Source of the DNA: Acidovorax sp. 1608163
GTDB taxonomy: Bacteria > Pseudomonadota > Gammaproteobacteria > Burkholderiales > Burkholderiaceae_C
DNA: 64,000 nucleotides
Assembly (NCBI RefSeq): GCF_003669015.1
Contig: NZ_CP033069.1
Coordinates: 747,001-811,000, forward strand
Direction: 5' to 3'
The notes below the pieces were generated by a model that had not been told where the DNA came from, did not search any database, and saw only the letters and a list, made by a program, of their open reading frames with translations. Made by a program: the position numbers and the translations under genes. Of this stretch, positions 27,093-34,895 are shown piece by piece; the first letter of the stretch is position 1; each line of letters opens with the position of its first letter.

Positions 27093-27956
27093 ATGACAAC
27101 CTCCAGCGAATCCCCTCTTTTGCAAGTGCAGGATCTGCGCGTGCAGTTCACCTCGCCCGACGGCAGCACATCCAACGCCGTGCGCGGAGTCTCTTTCGCG
27201 CTAGGGCGCGAGAAGCTCGGCATTGTGGGCGAATCGGGCTCGGGCAAGTCCACCGTGGGCAGGGCCTTGCTGGGGTTGCACCCGCGCAATGCCAAGGTAG
27301 ACGCCACCCGATTGCAGTTTGATGATGTCAACCTGCTGCAGGCCAGCGCGGCACAAATGCGCGGGATACGCGGGCGGCGCATGTCCATGATCATGCAAGA
27401 CCCGAAGTACTCGCTGAATCCGGTCATGCGCGTTGGCGACCAGATTGCAGAGGCCTACCTGGCCCACCACCGCGCCAGCCGAGCACAAGCGCGCCAGCAG
27501 GTGCTAGCCATGCTGGAGTCCGTGCGCATCCGCGACCCTGAGCGGGTGTACGGGCTCTATCCCCACCAGGTCTCGGGGGGGATGGGGCAGCGCATCATGA
27601 TCGCCATGATGCTGGTCCCTCAGCCCGAGGTGGTGATTGCGGACGAGCCCACGTCCGCGCTGGATGTCTCGGTACGCATGCAGGTGCTGGACGTGCTCAA
27701 TGAGCTGGTCGCCAGCAGAGGGCTGGGCCTGATTTTCATCAGCCACGACCTGAACCTGGTGCGCCACTTCTGTGACCGTGTGCTGGTGATGTATGCCGGG
27801 CGCGTGGTGGAGAGCATTGCCGCTGCAGACCTGGGCCAAGCCCGCCATCCCTACACCCGCGGACTGTTGGAGGCGCTGCCCAGCATGCAGAACCGGCGTG
27901 AGCACCTTCCCACCCTGCAACGCGACCCGGCCTGGGTTGACGGAGTCGCCGCATGA
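27093..27956 (+). CDS. ABC transporter ATP-binding protein, DppD type
   Basis: ATPase of the peptide-type importer, 287 aa. Walker A is GESGSGKSTVGRALLG, the signature is VSGGMGQR, Walker B is VVIADEPTSALD, and the H-loop is IFISHDLNLVRHFCDRVLVM. The C-terminal HPYTRGLLEALP segment is the oligopeptide-transporter extension. I chose ATG 27093 (MTTSSESP) because the longer frame overlaps the permease gene. Its stop overlaps the next gene's start (ATGA), so the two ATPases are made together. Confidence 0.93.
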   Translation: MTTSSESPLLQVQDLRVQFTSPDGSTSNAVRGVSFALGREKLGIVGESGSGKSTVGRALLGLHPRNAKVDATRLQFDDVNLLQASAAQMRGIRGRRMSMIMQDPKYSLNPVMRVGDQIAEAYLAHHRASRAQARQQVLAMLESVRIRDPERVYGLYPHQVSGGMGQRIMIAMMLVPQPEVVIADEPTSALDVSVRMQVLDVLNELVASRGLGLIFISHDLNLVRHFCDRVLVMYAGRVVESIAAADLGQARHPYTRGLLEALPSMQNRREHLPTLQRDPAWVDGVAA

Positions 27957-28741
27957 TTGACGTTGAACAACTGAGCCTCTCTTTTGGGCAAGGCACTGGC
28001 GCCGCACGCGTGCTGCACGATGTCTCGTTTTCTGTGGCACAAGGAGAGTCCTTTGGCCTAGTGGGCGAGTCTGGCTCTGGCAAGACCACCTTGCTGCGCT
28101 GCCTGGCGGGCCAGTTCATGCACTGGAGTGGCGCCCTGCGCCTGGGAGGCCAACCGCTGGGACGTACATTCGATCGCGCCAGGGCCCGCATGGTGCAGAT
28201 GGTCTTTCAAGACCCCTATGGCTCACTGCACCCGCGCCACACGGTGCAAACTACGCTGGCCGAGCCGTTGCAAATCCACCAGATGGACGCCCAGGATGAG
28301 CGCATTGGCGCGATGCTGCGCAAGGTGGGGCTGGACGACAGTTTCAGGCACCGGTATCCGCACCAGCTGTCCGGGGGGCAACGTCAGCGCGTGGCGATTG
28401 CGCGGGCGCTTATCTTGGAGCCTCGGGTGCTGCTGCTGGACGAGCCGACCTCGGCATTGGATGTCTCGGTGCAAGCTGAAATCCTCAACCTGCTCGTATC
28501 GCTGCGCAAGCAGGAGGGCCTGACGTACCTCTTGGTCACGCACGACCTGGGGGTGGTGGCGCACCTCTGTGATCGGGTGGGGGTGATGCAGCAAGGCCGC
28601 ATCGTTGAAACCATCGACACTGCCTCCCTGTGCTTCGGGGCTGCCCAGCATGCCTACACCCAGATGCTGGTGGAGACCACTCTCATGCACGGACTGCACG
28701 TGCATGCGCAGACGGACGACGCGTGCGCCATGCCCGCCTGA
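27953..28741 (+). CDS. ABC transporter ATP-binding protein, DppF type
   Basis: Second ATPase, 262 aa. Walker A is GESGSGKTTLLRCLAG, the Q-loop is MVFQDPYGSLHPRHTV, the signature is LSGGQRQRVAIARAL, Walker B is VLLLDEPTSALD, and the switch His is in LLVTHDLGVVAHL. It lacks the longer oligopeptide-binding C-terminal extension and ends soon after the last strand, as in many DppF/OppF proteins. It is the last gene of the dehydratase-ABC operon; no clear terminator follows before the convergent NnrS-like gene. Confidence 0.93.
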   Translation: MIDVEQLSLSFGQGTGAARVLHDVSFSVAQGESFGLVGESGSGKTTLLRCLAGQFMHWSGALRLGGQPLGRTFDRARARMVQMVFQDPYGSLHPRHTVQTTLAEPLQIHQMDAQDERIGAMLRKVGLDDSFRHRYPHQLSGGQRQRVAIARALILEPRVLLLDEPTSALDVSVQAEILNLLVSLRKQEGLTYLLVTHDLGVVAHLCDRVGVMQQGRIVETIDTASLCFGAAQHAYTQMLVETTLMHGLHVHAQTDDACAMPA

Positions 28742-28794
28742 CCTGCGGGCTACCGTCTACAGCGCGGATGCCACGTTGGCATCGCAGCCACACA

Positions 28795-29841
28795 TCAGCC
28801 CTGCTTTGGTGGCGGGCTCTTGGGCAGGGCGCGCAGCTTCCATCGCAGCGCTGCGCCCGCCATCGTGGCGGCAAACAGGCCGATGGCCACGGCATTGAGC
28901 AGTGCGCCGTTGCCCCGCCATGTGAGGTCATGCAGGCCAGCGAACAGCCGCACCACCAGTGACAGGTGCAGTGCCAGCAGGGGCAGATAGAAAAGGCGGC
29001 TGAACGGCAGCTTGATGCGCGCGATGGCAGGCAGGATCACTGGCGCATGGCCCATGATCATGCTCACGATGAAGCCCAGCCCCAGCGCGTGCAGGGCGGC
29101 GTCGCGCAAGGGCCAGCCCAGGGCTGTGGCCACCCAGGCGATCCCTGCCAGGGCCAGCCAGGCGTAGCCACCCAGCAGGCAAACGGCCATATAGCGTGGC
29201 AGCCCTGGGGCAGCCACGGTGCGCCGTGCAATGTCAAAAACGCCGAGCCACAGCGCCAGCAGCAACAGCGAAAGGCCGTAGAGCACACCACCTGTGCTCG
29301 CCGAGAAGATGGTCACGCTGGCCCCTGCGACCAGGGCGATCAGCAGCACGCCCAGCGCCAGCTGGGCGCCTGGCCGCCGGCGCATGAGCCGCGTCATCTC
29401 CAGCCGCTCGGCGGCAATCGTCATCACCAGGAAGGCAAACCACCAGGGCAGGCAGGCCGTGTTGCCCGGCTGGTGCCAAAACAGCAGGCAACCCACCAGC
29501 CATGCGAGTGCGCCCGCCAGCAACAGAGCGGTGTGGGCTGCACGCTGGCGCTGCACTACCACCAGGTTGACCCCTACAAAGACGGCGGCCGCGATGCTGA
29601 GCAAACCTGCGGCCACAGAGGTTTGCGCCGCCATCAGGCACAGCCCGCCCGCGCCGGACGCGGCGGGTGCCAGCCAGGCAAACAGTCGTTTCACGGCCAC
29701 GGCCCGTTCGATGCCGATGACGGTGCCCATGAACCCGCACACCATCAAGGCGCCGTGGGCCACGGCGGCGTGGCCTGCCCAGCCAGTGGGGGCCATGGCC
29801 TGTGGGAGTGGCACCCCTGCACGCAGCAAACCACCGGCCAT
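28795..29841 (-). CDS. NnrS-like polytopic membrane protein (frameshifted; main part)
   Basis: Membrane protein with about ten helices and conserved histidines (AGHAAVAHGALM, HALGLGFIVSMIMGHAPV, LALHLSLVVRL). It resembles NnrS-type proteins linked to nitric-oxide or haem-copper metabolism; the family call is moderate. The open frame starts at ATG 29841, but an N-terminal helix that belongs to it is encoded upstream in another frame from ATG 29954. Inserting one C into the C5 run (29843-29847, plus strand) joins them into a continuous helix. The gene follows the DUF59 gene with overlapping stop and start codons (ATGGTGA). Confidence 0.65.
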   Translation of the reverse strand: MAGGLLRAGVPLPQAMAPTGWAGHAAVAHGALMVCGFMGTVIGIERAVAVKRLFAWLAPAASGAGGLCLMAAQTSVAAGLLSIAAAVFVGVNLVVVQRQRAAHTALLLAGALAWLVGCLLFWHQPGNTACLPWWFAFLVMTIAAERLEMTRLMRRRPGAQLALGVLLIALVAGASVTIFSASTGGVLYGLSLLLLALWLGVFDIARRTVAAPGLPRYMAVCLLGGYAWLALAGIAWVATALGWPLRDAALHALGLGFIVSMIMGHAPVILPAIARIKLPFSRLFYLPLLALHLSLVVRLFAGLHDLTWRGNGALLNAVAIGLFAATMAGAALRWKLRALPKSPPPKQG

Positions 29842-29954
29842 GCCCCCAGCAAGGCCGCGATGCCCAGAGCCAGCACCACCAAAGGCCAGGCGCTGGCTTT
29901 GGCCGCCGCCGCTGGGTTGTGGGCGAGGTGGGTGGGCTGGGGAGGGTTCACCAT
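29842..29954 (-). pseudogene. 5' end of the NnrS-like gene, out of frame
   Basis: ATG 29952-29954 begins MVNPPQPTHLAHNPAAAAK, then WPLVVLALGIAALLG, the first transmembrane helix. The frame then breaks at the C5 run (29843-29847). Its start overlaps the DUF59 stop codon, the normal arrangement for coupled genes, which supports it as the true start. Confidence 0.6.
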
Positions 29955-30292
29955 CCCATGAAGCGCTTGGCGCTCGGGCTCATGCGTTCGGTGGTCCACG
30001 GTGGCTCCCAGACCAGTTCCACCTGAATCTGCAAATCGGGCGGCATGTCGCGGTCCAGTTCGGTTTCGATCTCTTCGATGATCAGCTCGGTCACCGGGCA
30101 GGCCGCAGAGGTCATGGTGACCAGGGCATGGAGCTTGCCTGCGGTCACCGTGACGCCGTAGATCAAGCCCACATCCACCACATTCATGGCCACCTCCGGG
30201 TCCACCACGCGGCGCAACGCGGTCAAGATGGGCTGACGCAGCTCCTCTGGGCCGTTGTAGGGAAAGGGGGCTGGATCGGTGTGACTGGTCAT
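29948..30292 (-). CDS. DUF59/MIP18-family metal-sulfur cluster assembly factor
   Basis: Small protein, 114 aa, of the PaaD/SufT/MIP18 family, which helps build or insert Fe-S clusters. Family segments are ILTALRRVVDPEVAMNVVDV, GLIYGVTV, VTMTSAACPVTELIIEEIE (with the conserved Cys) and VELVWEPPWTTERMSPSA. It is translationally coupled to the downstream NnrS-like gene, so the pair may serve a haem or Fe-S protein used in respiration on nitrogen oxides; this is inference. The 5' flank contains only a partial FNR-like half site. Confidence 0.88.
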   Translation of the reverse strand: MTSHTDPAPFPYNGPEELRQPILTALRRVVDPEVAMNVVDVGLIYGVTVTAGKLHALVTMTSAACPVTELIIEEIETELDRDMPPDLQIQVELVWEPPWTTERMSPSAKRFMGW

Positions 30293-30429
30293 AAGGTGGT
30301 GCCATCAAGTGGCATGCGGCTCAATCAAAAAGCGGTTATGCCGTGGATACATACCGCCTGTGAGCGGATTAAACACCAGGCACCCAACTCCACAGCCCCC
30401 CGTCGATCAAGGTTTCCATGGTTTCATGA

Positions 30430-30540
30430 GGCTGGCGCAATGCCCTGCCTTCAGCCCCGCTGCTGCAAAAGCCCCGGGTGCTTGGCGACTACCACCTCAA
30501 CGGCGTGACCACGCACCTGCAGGAGGGGCGGGTGTTTTGA
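30430..30540 (+). pseudogene. possible C-terminal gene remnant
   Basis: In the 700-bp gap between the DUF59 gene and the MGS-like gene, a 36-codon frame ending at TGA 30538-30540 has coding-like composition (VLGDYHLNGVTTHLQEGRVF). A stop codon at 30427 blocks it upstream and no start is visible. I do not recognise the family. The rest of the gap holds repeat copy 5 and nothing else identifiable. Confidence 0.25.
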
Positions 30541-30570
30541 GGCGGCGGGCGCTTCAGGCTCACGGTTTTG

Positions 30571-30632
30571 AATGAAATGATGCGCTAGCGCAACCAGATA
30601 AAGCGCTGGTAGCTATTGTTTTAATAGCATTT
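30571..30632 (+). repeat. dispersed two-hairpin repeat, copy 5
   Basis: It contains TGCGCTAGCGCA, ATAAAGCGCTGGTAGC and TATTGTTTTAATAGCA. The second stem, GCTATTGTTTTAATAGC, is clear. It is close to the copies in the Bug genes at 37.7 and 38.8 kb, sharing ATAAAGCGCTGG and GCTATTGTTTTA with the first. Confidence 0.88.
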
Positions 30633-30991
30633 GCGGCCTGTATCGCCACGGCGCAGTGGATTGGGGGCGCCCGCAACGCGCTGCGGGGTTGGTTGCACTG
30701 GCGCACACGGGCCGCGTGCCCCGGGCATGCCAAGGGGCCATGCGCCGCCAGCCGCCACCCGCTGCCAGCAGCACGCGGGCTGCAAAGTCGGGTAACTTCG
30801 GGGCAGAGCATTCCTTGACCCGGGCATTTGGCCCATCACCCCCCAACGCACATGACCCGCGCCGCCCCAGCCCTTGCCCTCACGGCCCCAGTCTCCATCG
30901 CCCCAGTCTCCGTGGCCGCACTTGACCCCCGCATTGCGGGCCTGCGTTGGCAGAACGCCTGCGCCTGTGTGGCCCCGCAGGGAGAGCGCGC

Positions 30992-31927
30992 ATGAGCGCG
31001 ACCCCACCCCTGGCCGCCAGCGGTGCCCTCGGCGAGGCCGCACCGGTGCCGCGCACCTACGGGCTGGTTGCGCACCGGCGGCACCGCACCGCGCATGGCA
31101 GCGCGCACACCTGCGCATTGGCGCATTGGGCCCACGCAAGCGAGCCCGCTGTGCGGGCCCTGCAACTGCGCATTGCCGCCGTGGGTGGGGCTGCCGATGC
31201 GCTGGAGCGGCTGGGCTTGCTGCAGACCTTGCCCGCATTGCACCGCCTGCCGTATGGGCACGAGGGTGGGTTGATGAAGCTGGTCTCCCGCGTGGCAGGG
31301 GGCATTCGGCCTGAGGATGAGCTGGCCGGTGTGGTCTACCTGATGGACCCGCTGGACCCGTCCTCGCTGTACCCCGAGGCGCAAGCGCTCAAGCGCCAAT
31401 GCATCACCCACCGCAAGCCGCTGCTGCTCACCGTGGCTGCGGCCATTGAATGGATGGCGGTGGAGTGGGCCAACGCCGGTGGCCCCGCGTTGCGTGGTGG
31501 CGCGGCAGGCGGCATCCGGCCCCTGGCGCAGCAGGCGCTGGCCTTGATTGCGCACGACTCCATGAAGGCGCGCATGGTGGAGTTTGCAGACCAGCATTTC
31601 GAGGTGCTGTCGCGCACGCCGGTGCGCTACGCCACGGGTACCACGGGGCGCAAGCTCAACGAACTGGCCTGGGCCCGGGGTTGGCCTGCCGACACGCCCT
31701 GGGTGCACCCGTTTCGCAGCGGCCCCATGGGCGGCGATGCCCAGATTGCCGAGCTGGTGCTGGACCGCCGCTGCCAGAAGGTGGTCTTTTTTGAAGACGT
31801 GCACGTGGCCCGCCAGCACGAGGCGGACATCCAGCTGCTGGAGCGCGCCGTGTGCTCGGTGGGTGATGAGGCCGCCTGCCTGCACACCTTTGACATGGCC
31901 GACGCCTGGGCGAGGGCCTGGCGCTAG
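30992..31927 (+). CDS. protein with two tandem methylglyoxal-synthase-like domains
   Basis: 311 aa. The C-terminal domain (about 180-311) matches MgsA: H188 in ALIAHDSMK, the phosphate loop YATGTTG, D249 in SGPMGGDAQI, D269 in FFEDV, and H276/D279 in RQHEADI correspond to H19, D71, D91, H98 and D101 of E. coli MgsA. The N-terminal domain (about 22-155) has the same order of strands (GLVAHRR; GHEGGLMKL; VVYLMDPLDPSSLYPEAQA) but lacks the TGTTG loop and the D71, H98 and D101 equivalents. MgsA makes methylglyoxal from DHAP; whether this protein does is unknown. Start ATG 30992 has GGAGAG upstream. Confidence 0.8.
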   Translation: MSATPPLAASGALGEAAPVPRTYGLVAHRRHRTAHGSAHTCALAHWAHASEPAVRALQLRIAAVGGAADALERLGLLQTLPALHRLPYGHEGGLMKLVSRVAGGIRPEDELAGVVYLMDPLDPSSLYPEAQALKRQCITHRKPLLLTVAAAIEWMAVEWANAGGPALRGGAAGGIRPLAQQALALIAHDSMKARMVEFADQHFEVLSRTPVRYATGTTGRKLNELAWARGWPADTPWVHPFRSGPMGGDAQIAELVLDRRCQKVVFFEDVHVARQHEADIQLLERAVCSVGDEAACLHTFDMADAWARAWR

Positions 31928-31955
31928 CGCGTGTTGCCGCTAGCCCCGCGCGGCC

Positions 31956-32798
31956 TCAAGGATGCCAGTGGCTGGCACGCGCAGGCACCGCGCTGGTGGC
32001 CGAGGTGTTGCCAGCCAGTGCATAAGACAAGGCATTGGCGGCGGTGACCACGGTCTGTGCCAGGGTCTCCAGCTTGGCCATGGGCAGGCGCGATGCGGGC
32101 CCGGAAATGCACACCGAGCCCAGCAGGCGCCAGTGCATGCCAAACACAGGGGCCGACACGGTGGCCACGCCTTGCTCGCGCTCGCCAATCGAGCAGTGGT
32201 AGCCGCGCCTGCGGATCTCCTCATACACATCGCCCGGCTCGCCTGAAAACGCCAGGATCACGCGCCCGGGCGAGCCTTTGTCCAGCGGCAACCCCTCGCC
32301 CATGCGCGCGTGGTGGCGCAGGGCTTGCGGCCCCTCCACCCGTACCAGGCAGGTGCGCACATTGCCTTCGCGCACGTAGAAAGCGGCGCTCTCACCGCTG
32401 GCCTGGGTGAGGGCGCGCAGCGCGGGCTCCAGCACGTTTTGCACATCAAAGCCCGCCTGGTAGCGCGCGCCCAGCCAGCCCGCTGCGGGGCCCAGGCGCC
32501 ACTCGCCATCGTCGCGCTGCACCATGTACCCCGACAGGGCCAGGGTGCGTGCCAGGCGCAGCACGGTGGTCTTGTGCAGGCCGCAGCGGCGGCTCAGCAG
32601 GGCCAGCGAGAGGTGCGATTCGCCCAGCGCAAAGGCTTCGAGCAACTGCAGTGCGCGGGTCACGGCAATCACCCCGCCGCTTTCCTTGGTGGCATCGCTG
32701 TCTGTGGGGGGGGCAACGGCGGGTGAACGGGCCGCAGCAGGGGGGGGCAAAGGGGCTGCTGCGGCTGGAGGGCGGGCGCGTGGCAGGCGGTTGCTCAT
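31956..32798 (-). CDS. IclR-family transcriptional regulator
   Basis: 280 aa with a Pro/Ala-rich N-terminal tail (residues 1-40), then the winged helix (VTRALQLLEAFALGESHLSL, LLSRRCGLHKTTVLRLARTL, GYMVQRDDGEWRLG) and the IclR effector domain (LVRVEGPQALRHH; GSPGRVILAFSG; GYHCSIGEREQGVATVSAPV). Divergent from a ten-gene catabolic block, it is its likely controller, and a GTTTCG...CGAAAC dyad lies in the gap. IclR regulators usually sense a pathway substrate or intermediate. Confidence 0.92.
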   Translation of the reverse strand: MSNRLPRARPPAAAAPLPPPAAARSPAVAPPTDSDATKESGGVIAVTRALQLLEAFALGESHLSLALLSRRCGLHKTTVLRLARTLALSGYMVQRDDGEWRLGPAAGWLGARYQAGFDVQNVLEPALRALTQASGESAAFYVREGNVRTCLVRVEGPQALRHHARMGEGLPLDKGSPGRVILAFSGEPGDVYEEIRRRGYHCSIGEREQGVATVSAPVFGMHWRLLGSVCISGPASRLPMAKLETLAQTVVTAANALSYALAGNTSATSAVPARASHWHP

Positions 32799-32808
32799 GG
32801 TGCAATGT

Positions 32809-32825
32809 GTTTCGTTGTGCGAAAC
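32809..32825. promoter_or_regulatory. putative IclR operator
   Basis: GTTTCG-TTGTG-CGAAAC is a 6-bp inverted repeat with a 5-bp spacer in the IclR/Bug divergent gap, 11 bp from the IclR start. A second, weaker TTGAAACG lies at 32839-32846, and TATAAA at 32851-32856 may be the -10 box of the plus-strand genes. Confidence 0.55.
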
Positions 32826-32916
32826 GCAATTGTATGGGTTGAAACGTTTTTATAAAGTCGCGCCACACCACGCAGCAAGCGTGGGACCGGTACACCCATC
32901 ACGGAGACAAATCGCC

Positions 32917-33921
32917 ATGCCTATTTCCACGCCCACGCGTTCCTTGCGTTCGCGCCTGTTTGTGGCAGCTGCCGCTGCTCTGGCCCTGGCCCTGCCCACC
33001 GCCTCGGTGCTGGCACAAGCCGCCTACCCCAACAAGCCCATCCGCCTCATCGTGCCGTTCCCGCCCGGCGGCGGCACCGACATGATTGCGCGCACCGTGG
33101 CGCAAAAACTGGCGGACCAGAACAAGTGGAACGTCATCGTGGACAACCGCCCCGGCGCAGGCGGCAACCTGGGGGTGGACGCCACCGCCAAGTCCGCGGC
33201 CGACGGCTACACGCTGGTCATGGGCCAGACCAGCAACCTGGCGATCAACCCCTCGCTCTACGCCAAGCTGCCCTACGACCCGATCAAGGACCTGGCCCCT
33301 GTGGCGCTGGTGTCTTCCTCGCCCATCGTGATGGCGGCACCGGCCAACTCGCGCTTCAAGACTTTTGCCGACGTGGTGGCCGCGTCCAAGGGCAAGCCCG
33401 ATGCGCTCACCCTGGGGTACTCGGGCAACGGCACCGTGGCCCACCTGGCGGGTGAACTTGCTGAAAACGCCGCAGGCATCCAGCTGCGCCACATCCCCTA
33501 CAAGGGCGCGGCCCAGGCCATGACGGACCTGGTGGGTGGGCAGATTGATCTGTACATGTCTTCCGTACCCACACTGCTGGGGCAGGTGCGCAATGGCAAG
33601 CTCAAGATCCTGGCCATCACCTCGGCCAAGCGCTCATCGCAACTGCCCGATGTGCCCACGCTGGCAGAGCAGGGCTACAAGGGCTTTGAAGCCGTGACCT
33701 GGTTCGGCATCCTGGCGCCCGCAGGCACGCCCGCCCCCATCGTGGCGCAGCTCAACAAGGCCATCAACCAGGCGCTGCAGCAAGCGGATGTGATTGACAA
33801 ACTCAAGTCCGAAGGTGGCGATGTGCTGGGCGGCACCTCAGAGCAGTTCAGCGCCTTGCTGCGTACCGAAGTTCCTCGCTGGGCCAAGATCGTGAAGGAC
33901 TCGGGCGCCAGCCTGGACTGA
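32917..33921 (+). CDS. Bug/TctC-family tripartite tricarboxylate transporter substrate-binding protein (1 of 5)
   Basis: Periplasmic binding protein of the Bug family, 334 aa. It has a signal peptide (LFVAAAAALALALPTASVLA) and then the family start AAYPNKPIRLIVPFPPGGGT. It also has NRPGAGGNLGVDATAKSAAD, the ligand-loop segment HIPYKGAAQAMTDLVGGQID and LPDVPTLAEQGYKGF. Bug proteins bind small carboxylates between two lobes. It is the first gene downstream of the IclR operator. No TctA or TctB membrane gene is present in the window. Confidence 0.93.
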   Translation: MPISTPTRSLRSRLFVAAAAALALALPTASVLAQAAYPNKPIRLIVPFPPGGGTDMIARTVAQKLADQNKWNVIVDNRPGAGGNLGVDATAKSAADGYTLVMGQTSNLAINPSLYAKLPYDPIKDLAPVALVSSSPIVMAAPANSRFKTFADVVAASKGKPDALTLGYSGNGTVAHLAGELAENAAGIQLRHIPYKGAAQAMTDLVGGQIDLYMSSVPTLLGQVRNGKLKILAITSAKRSSQLPDVPTLAEQGYKGFEAVTWFGILAPAGTPAPIVAQLNKAINQALQQADVIDKLKSEGGDVLGGTSEQFSALLRTEVPRWAKIVKDSGASLD

Positions 33922-33962
33922 TAGCGCCGCGCCACGCTCATCCCCGCTGACAGCCCATCGCC

Positions 33963-34883
33963 ATGACCCGCGATTGCTTTGCTACGCCCGTACCGTTCTC
34001 GGCGGGTACGGCCGCACCGCACACCGCGCTGCCTGCGGGGGCGTGCGACAGCCACATGCACGTGTACGACCAGCGCTTTCCCGCAGCGCCGGGGGCAAAG
34101 CTGCTGCCGCCCGATGCGTCGGTGCAGGACTACCGCGCGCTGCAGCAGCGCCTGGGCACCGAGCGCACGGTGCTGGTCACGCCATCCACCTACGGTTCGG
34201 ACAACCGCTGCATGTTGCAGGGCCTGGCCGCGTTGGGTACGCAGGCCCGGGGCGTGGCCGTGATCGATGGCAGCGAGAGCGATGCCCAGCTGCAAGCCCT
34301 GCACGACGCGGGCGTGCGCGGCGTGCGGCTCAATCTGTCGCTGGGCGTCACCGGCACGGTCGATGCCATCGTGCCCCTGGCCCAGCGCATTGCACCGCTG
34401 GGCTGGCACTTGCAACTGCTGATGCCGCCCGATGTGCTGGCCACGCTGGGCGATGTGCTGCGCCGTGTGCCCGTGCCGCTGGTGTTTGACCACCTGGGCC
34501 GCATCGCCCCCGAGCAAGCCGGGAAGCACCCAGCCCACGCACTGCTGCTGCAGCTGCTGGGCGAGGGCAGGGCCTGGGTCAAGCTCTCGGGCGGCTACAT
34601 CGTCAGCGCCACCCACGCGGTGGACGACCCGGCGCTTGACGCGCTGGCCGCCAGCTACCTGCGTGCCGCTCCGCTGCAGGTGCTGTGGGGCAGCGACTGG
34701 CCCCACGCCACCGCCAGCGCTGGCCTGCACCCCGTGCCGGACGACGCATTGCAAATCGACACCCTGGCGCGCTGGTGCGATCAGGCCGGTGCCGATGCGC
34801 TGCACCGCGTGCTGGTCACCAACCCTGCCGCGCTCTACGGCTTCTCGCCGGTCTCGACTTCTTCATCCCCCACCCCTGTCTGA
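33963..34883 (+). CDS. amidohydrolase-2 family (PDC-lactonase-like) hydrolase, paralogue 1
   Basis: TIM-barrel amidohydrolase of the LigI/2-pyrone-4,6-dicarboxylate lactonase type, 306 aa. The conserved HxH after strand 1 is in CDSHMHVYD, then VTPSTYGSDNRCML, RGVRLNLSL, VFDHLGRI and VKLSGGY. The catalytic Asp is in LWGSDWPHAT, with NPAALYGF at the C-terminus. LigI-type enzymes hydrolyse carboxylated lactones without strongly bound metal. A second copy with the same motifs lies at 40742-41650. The substrate is probably a carboxylated lactone, by inference. Confidence 0.85.
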   Translation: MTRDCFATPVPFSAGTAAPHTALPAGACDSHMHVYDQRFPAAPGAKLLPPDASVQDYRALQQRLGTERTVLVTPSTYGSDNRCMLQGLAALGTQARGVAVIDGSESDAQLQALHDAGVRGVRLNLSLGVTGTVDAIVPLAQRIAPLGWHLQLLMPPDVLATLGDVLRRVPVPLVFDHLGRIAPEQAGKHPAHALLLQLLGEGRAWVKLSGGYIVSATHAVDDPALDALAASYLRAAPLQVLWGSDWPHATASAGLHPVPDDALQIDTLARWCDQAGADALHRVLVTNPAALYGFSPVSTSSSPTPV

Positions 34884-34895
34884 GGGCCTTGCACC

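Noticed and set aside
30293..30360. FNR box upstream of the DUF59/NnrS-like pair
   Set aside because: Only a TTGAT half site is present; the spaced ATCAA partner is missing.
31921..31950. GCGCTAGCGC near the end of the MGS-like gene as another repeat copy
   Set aside because: Only the short palindrome is present; the ATAAAGCGCT and GCTAT...ATAGC parts are missing.
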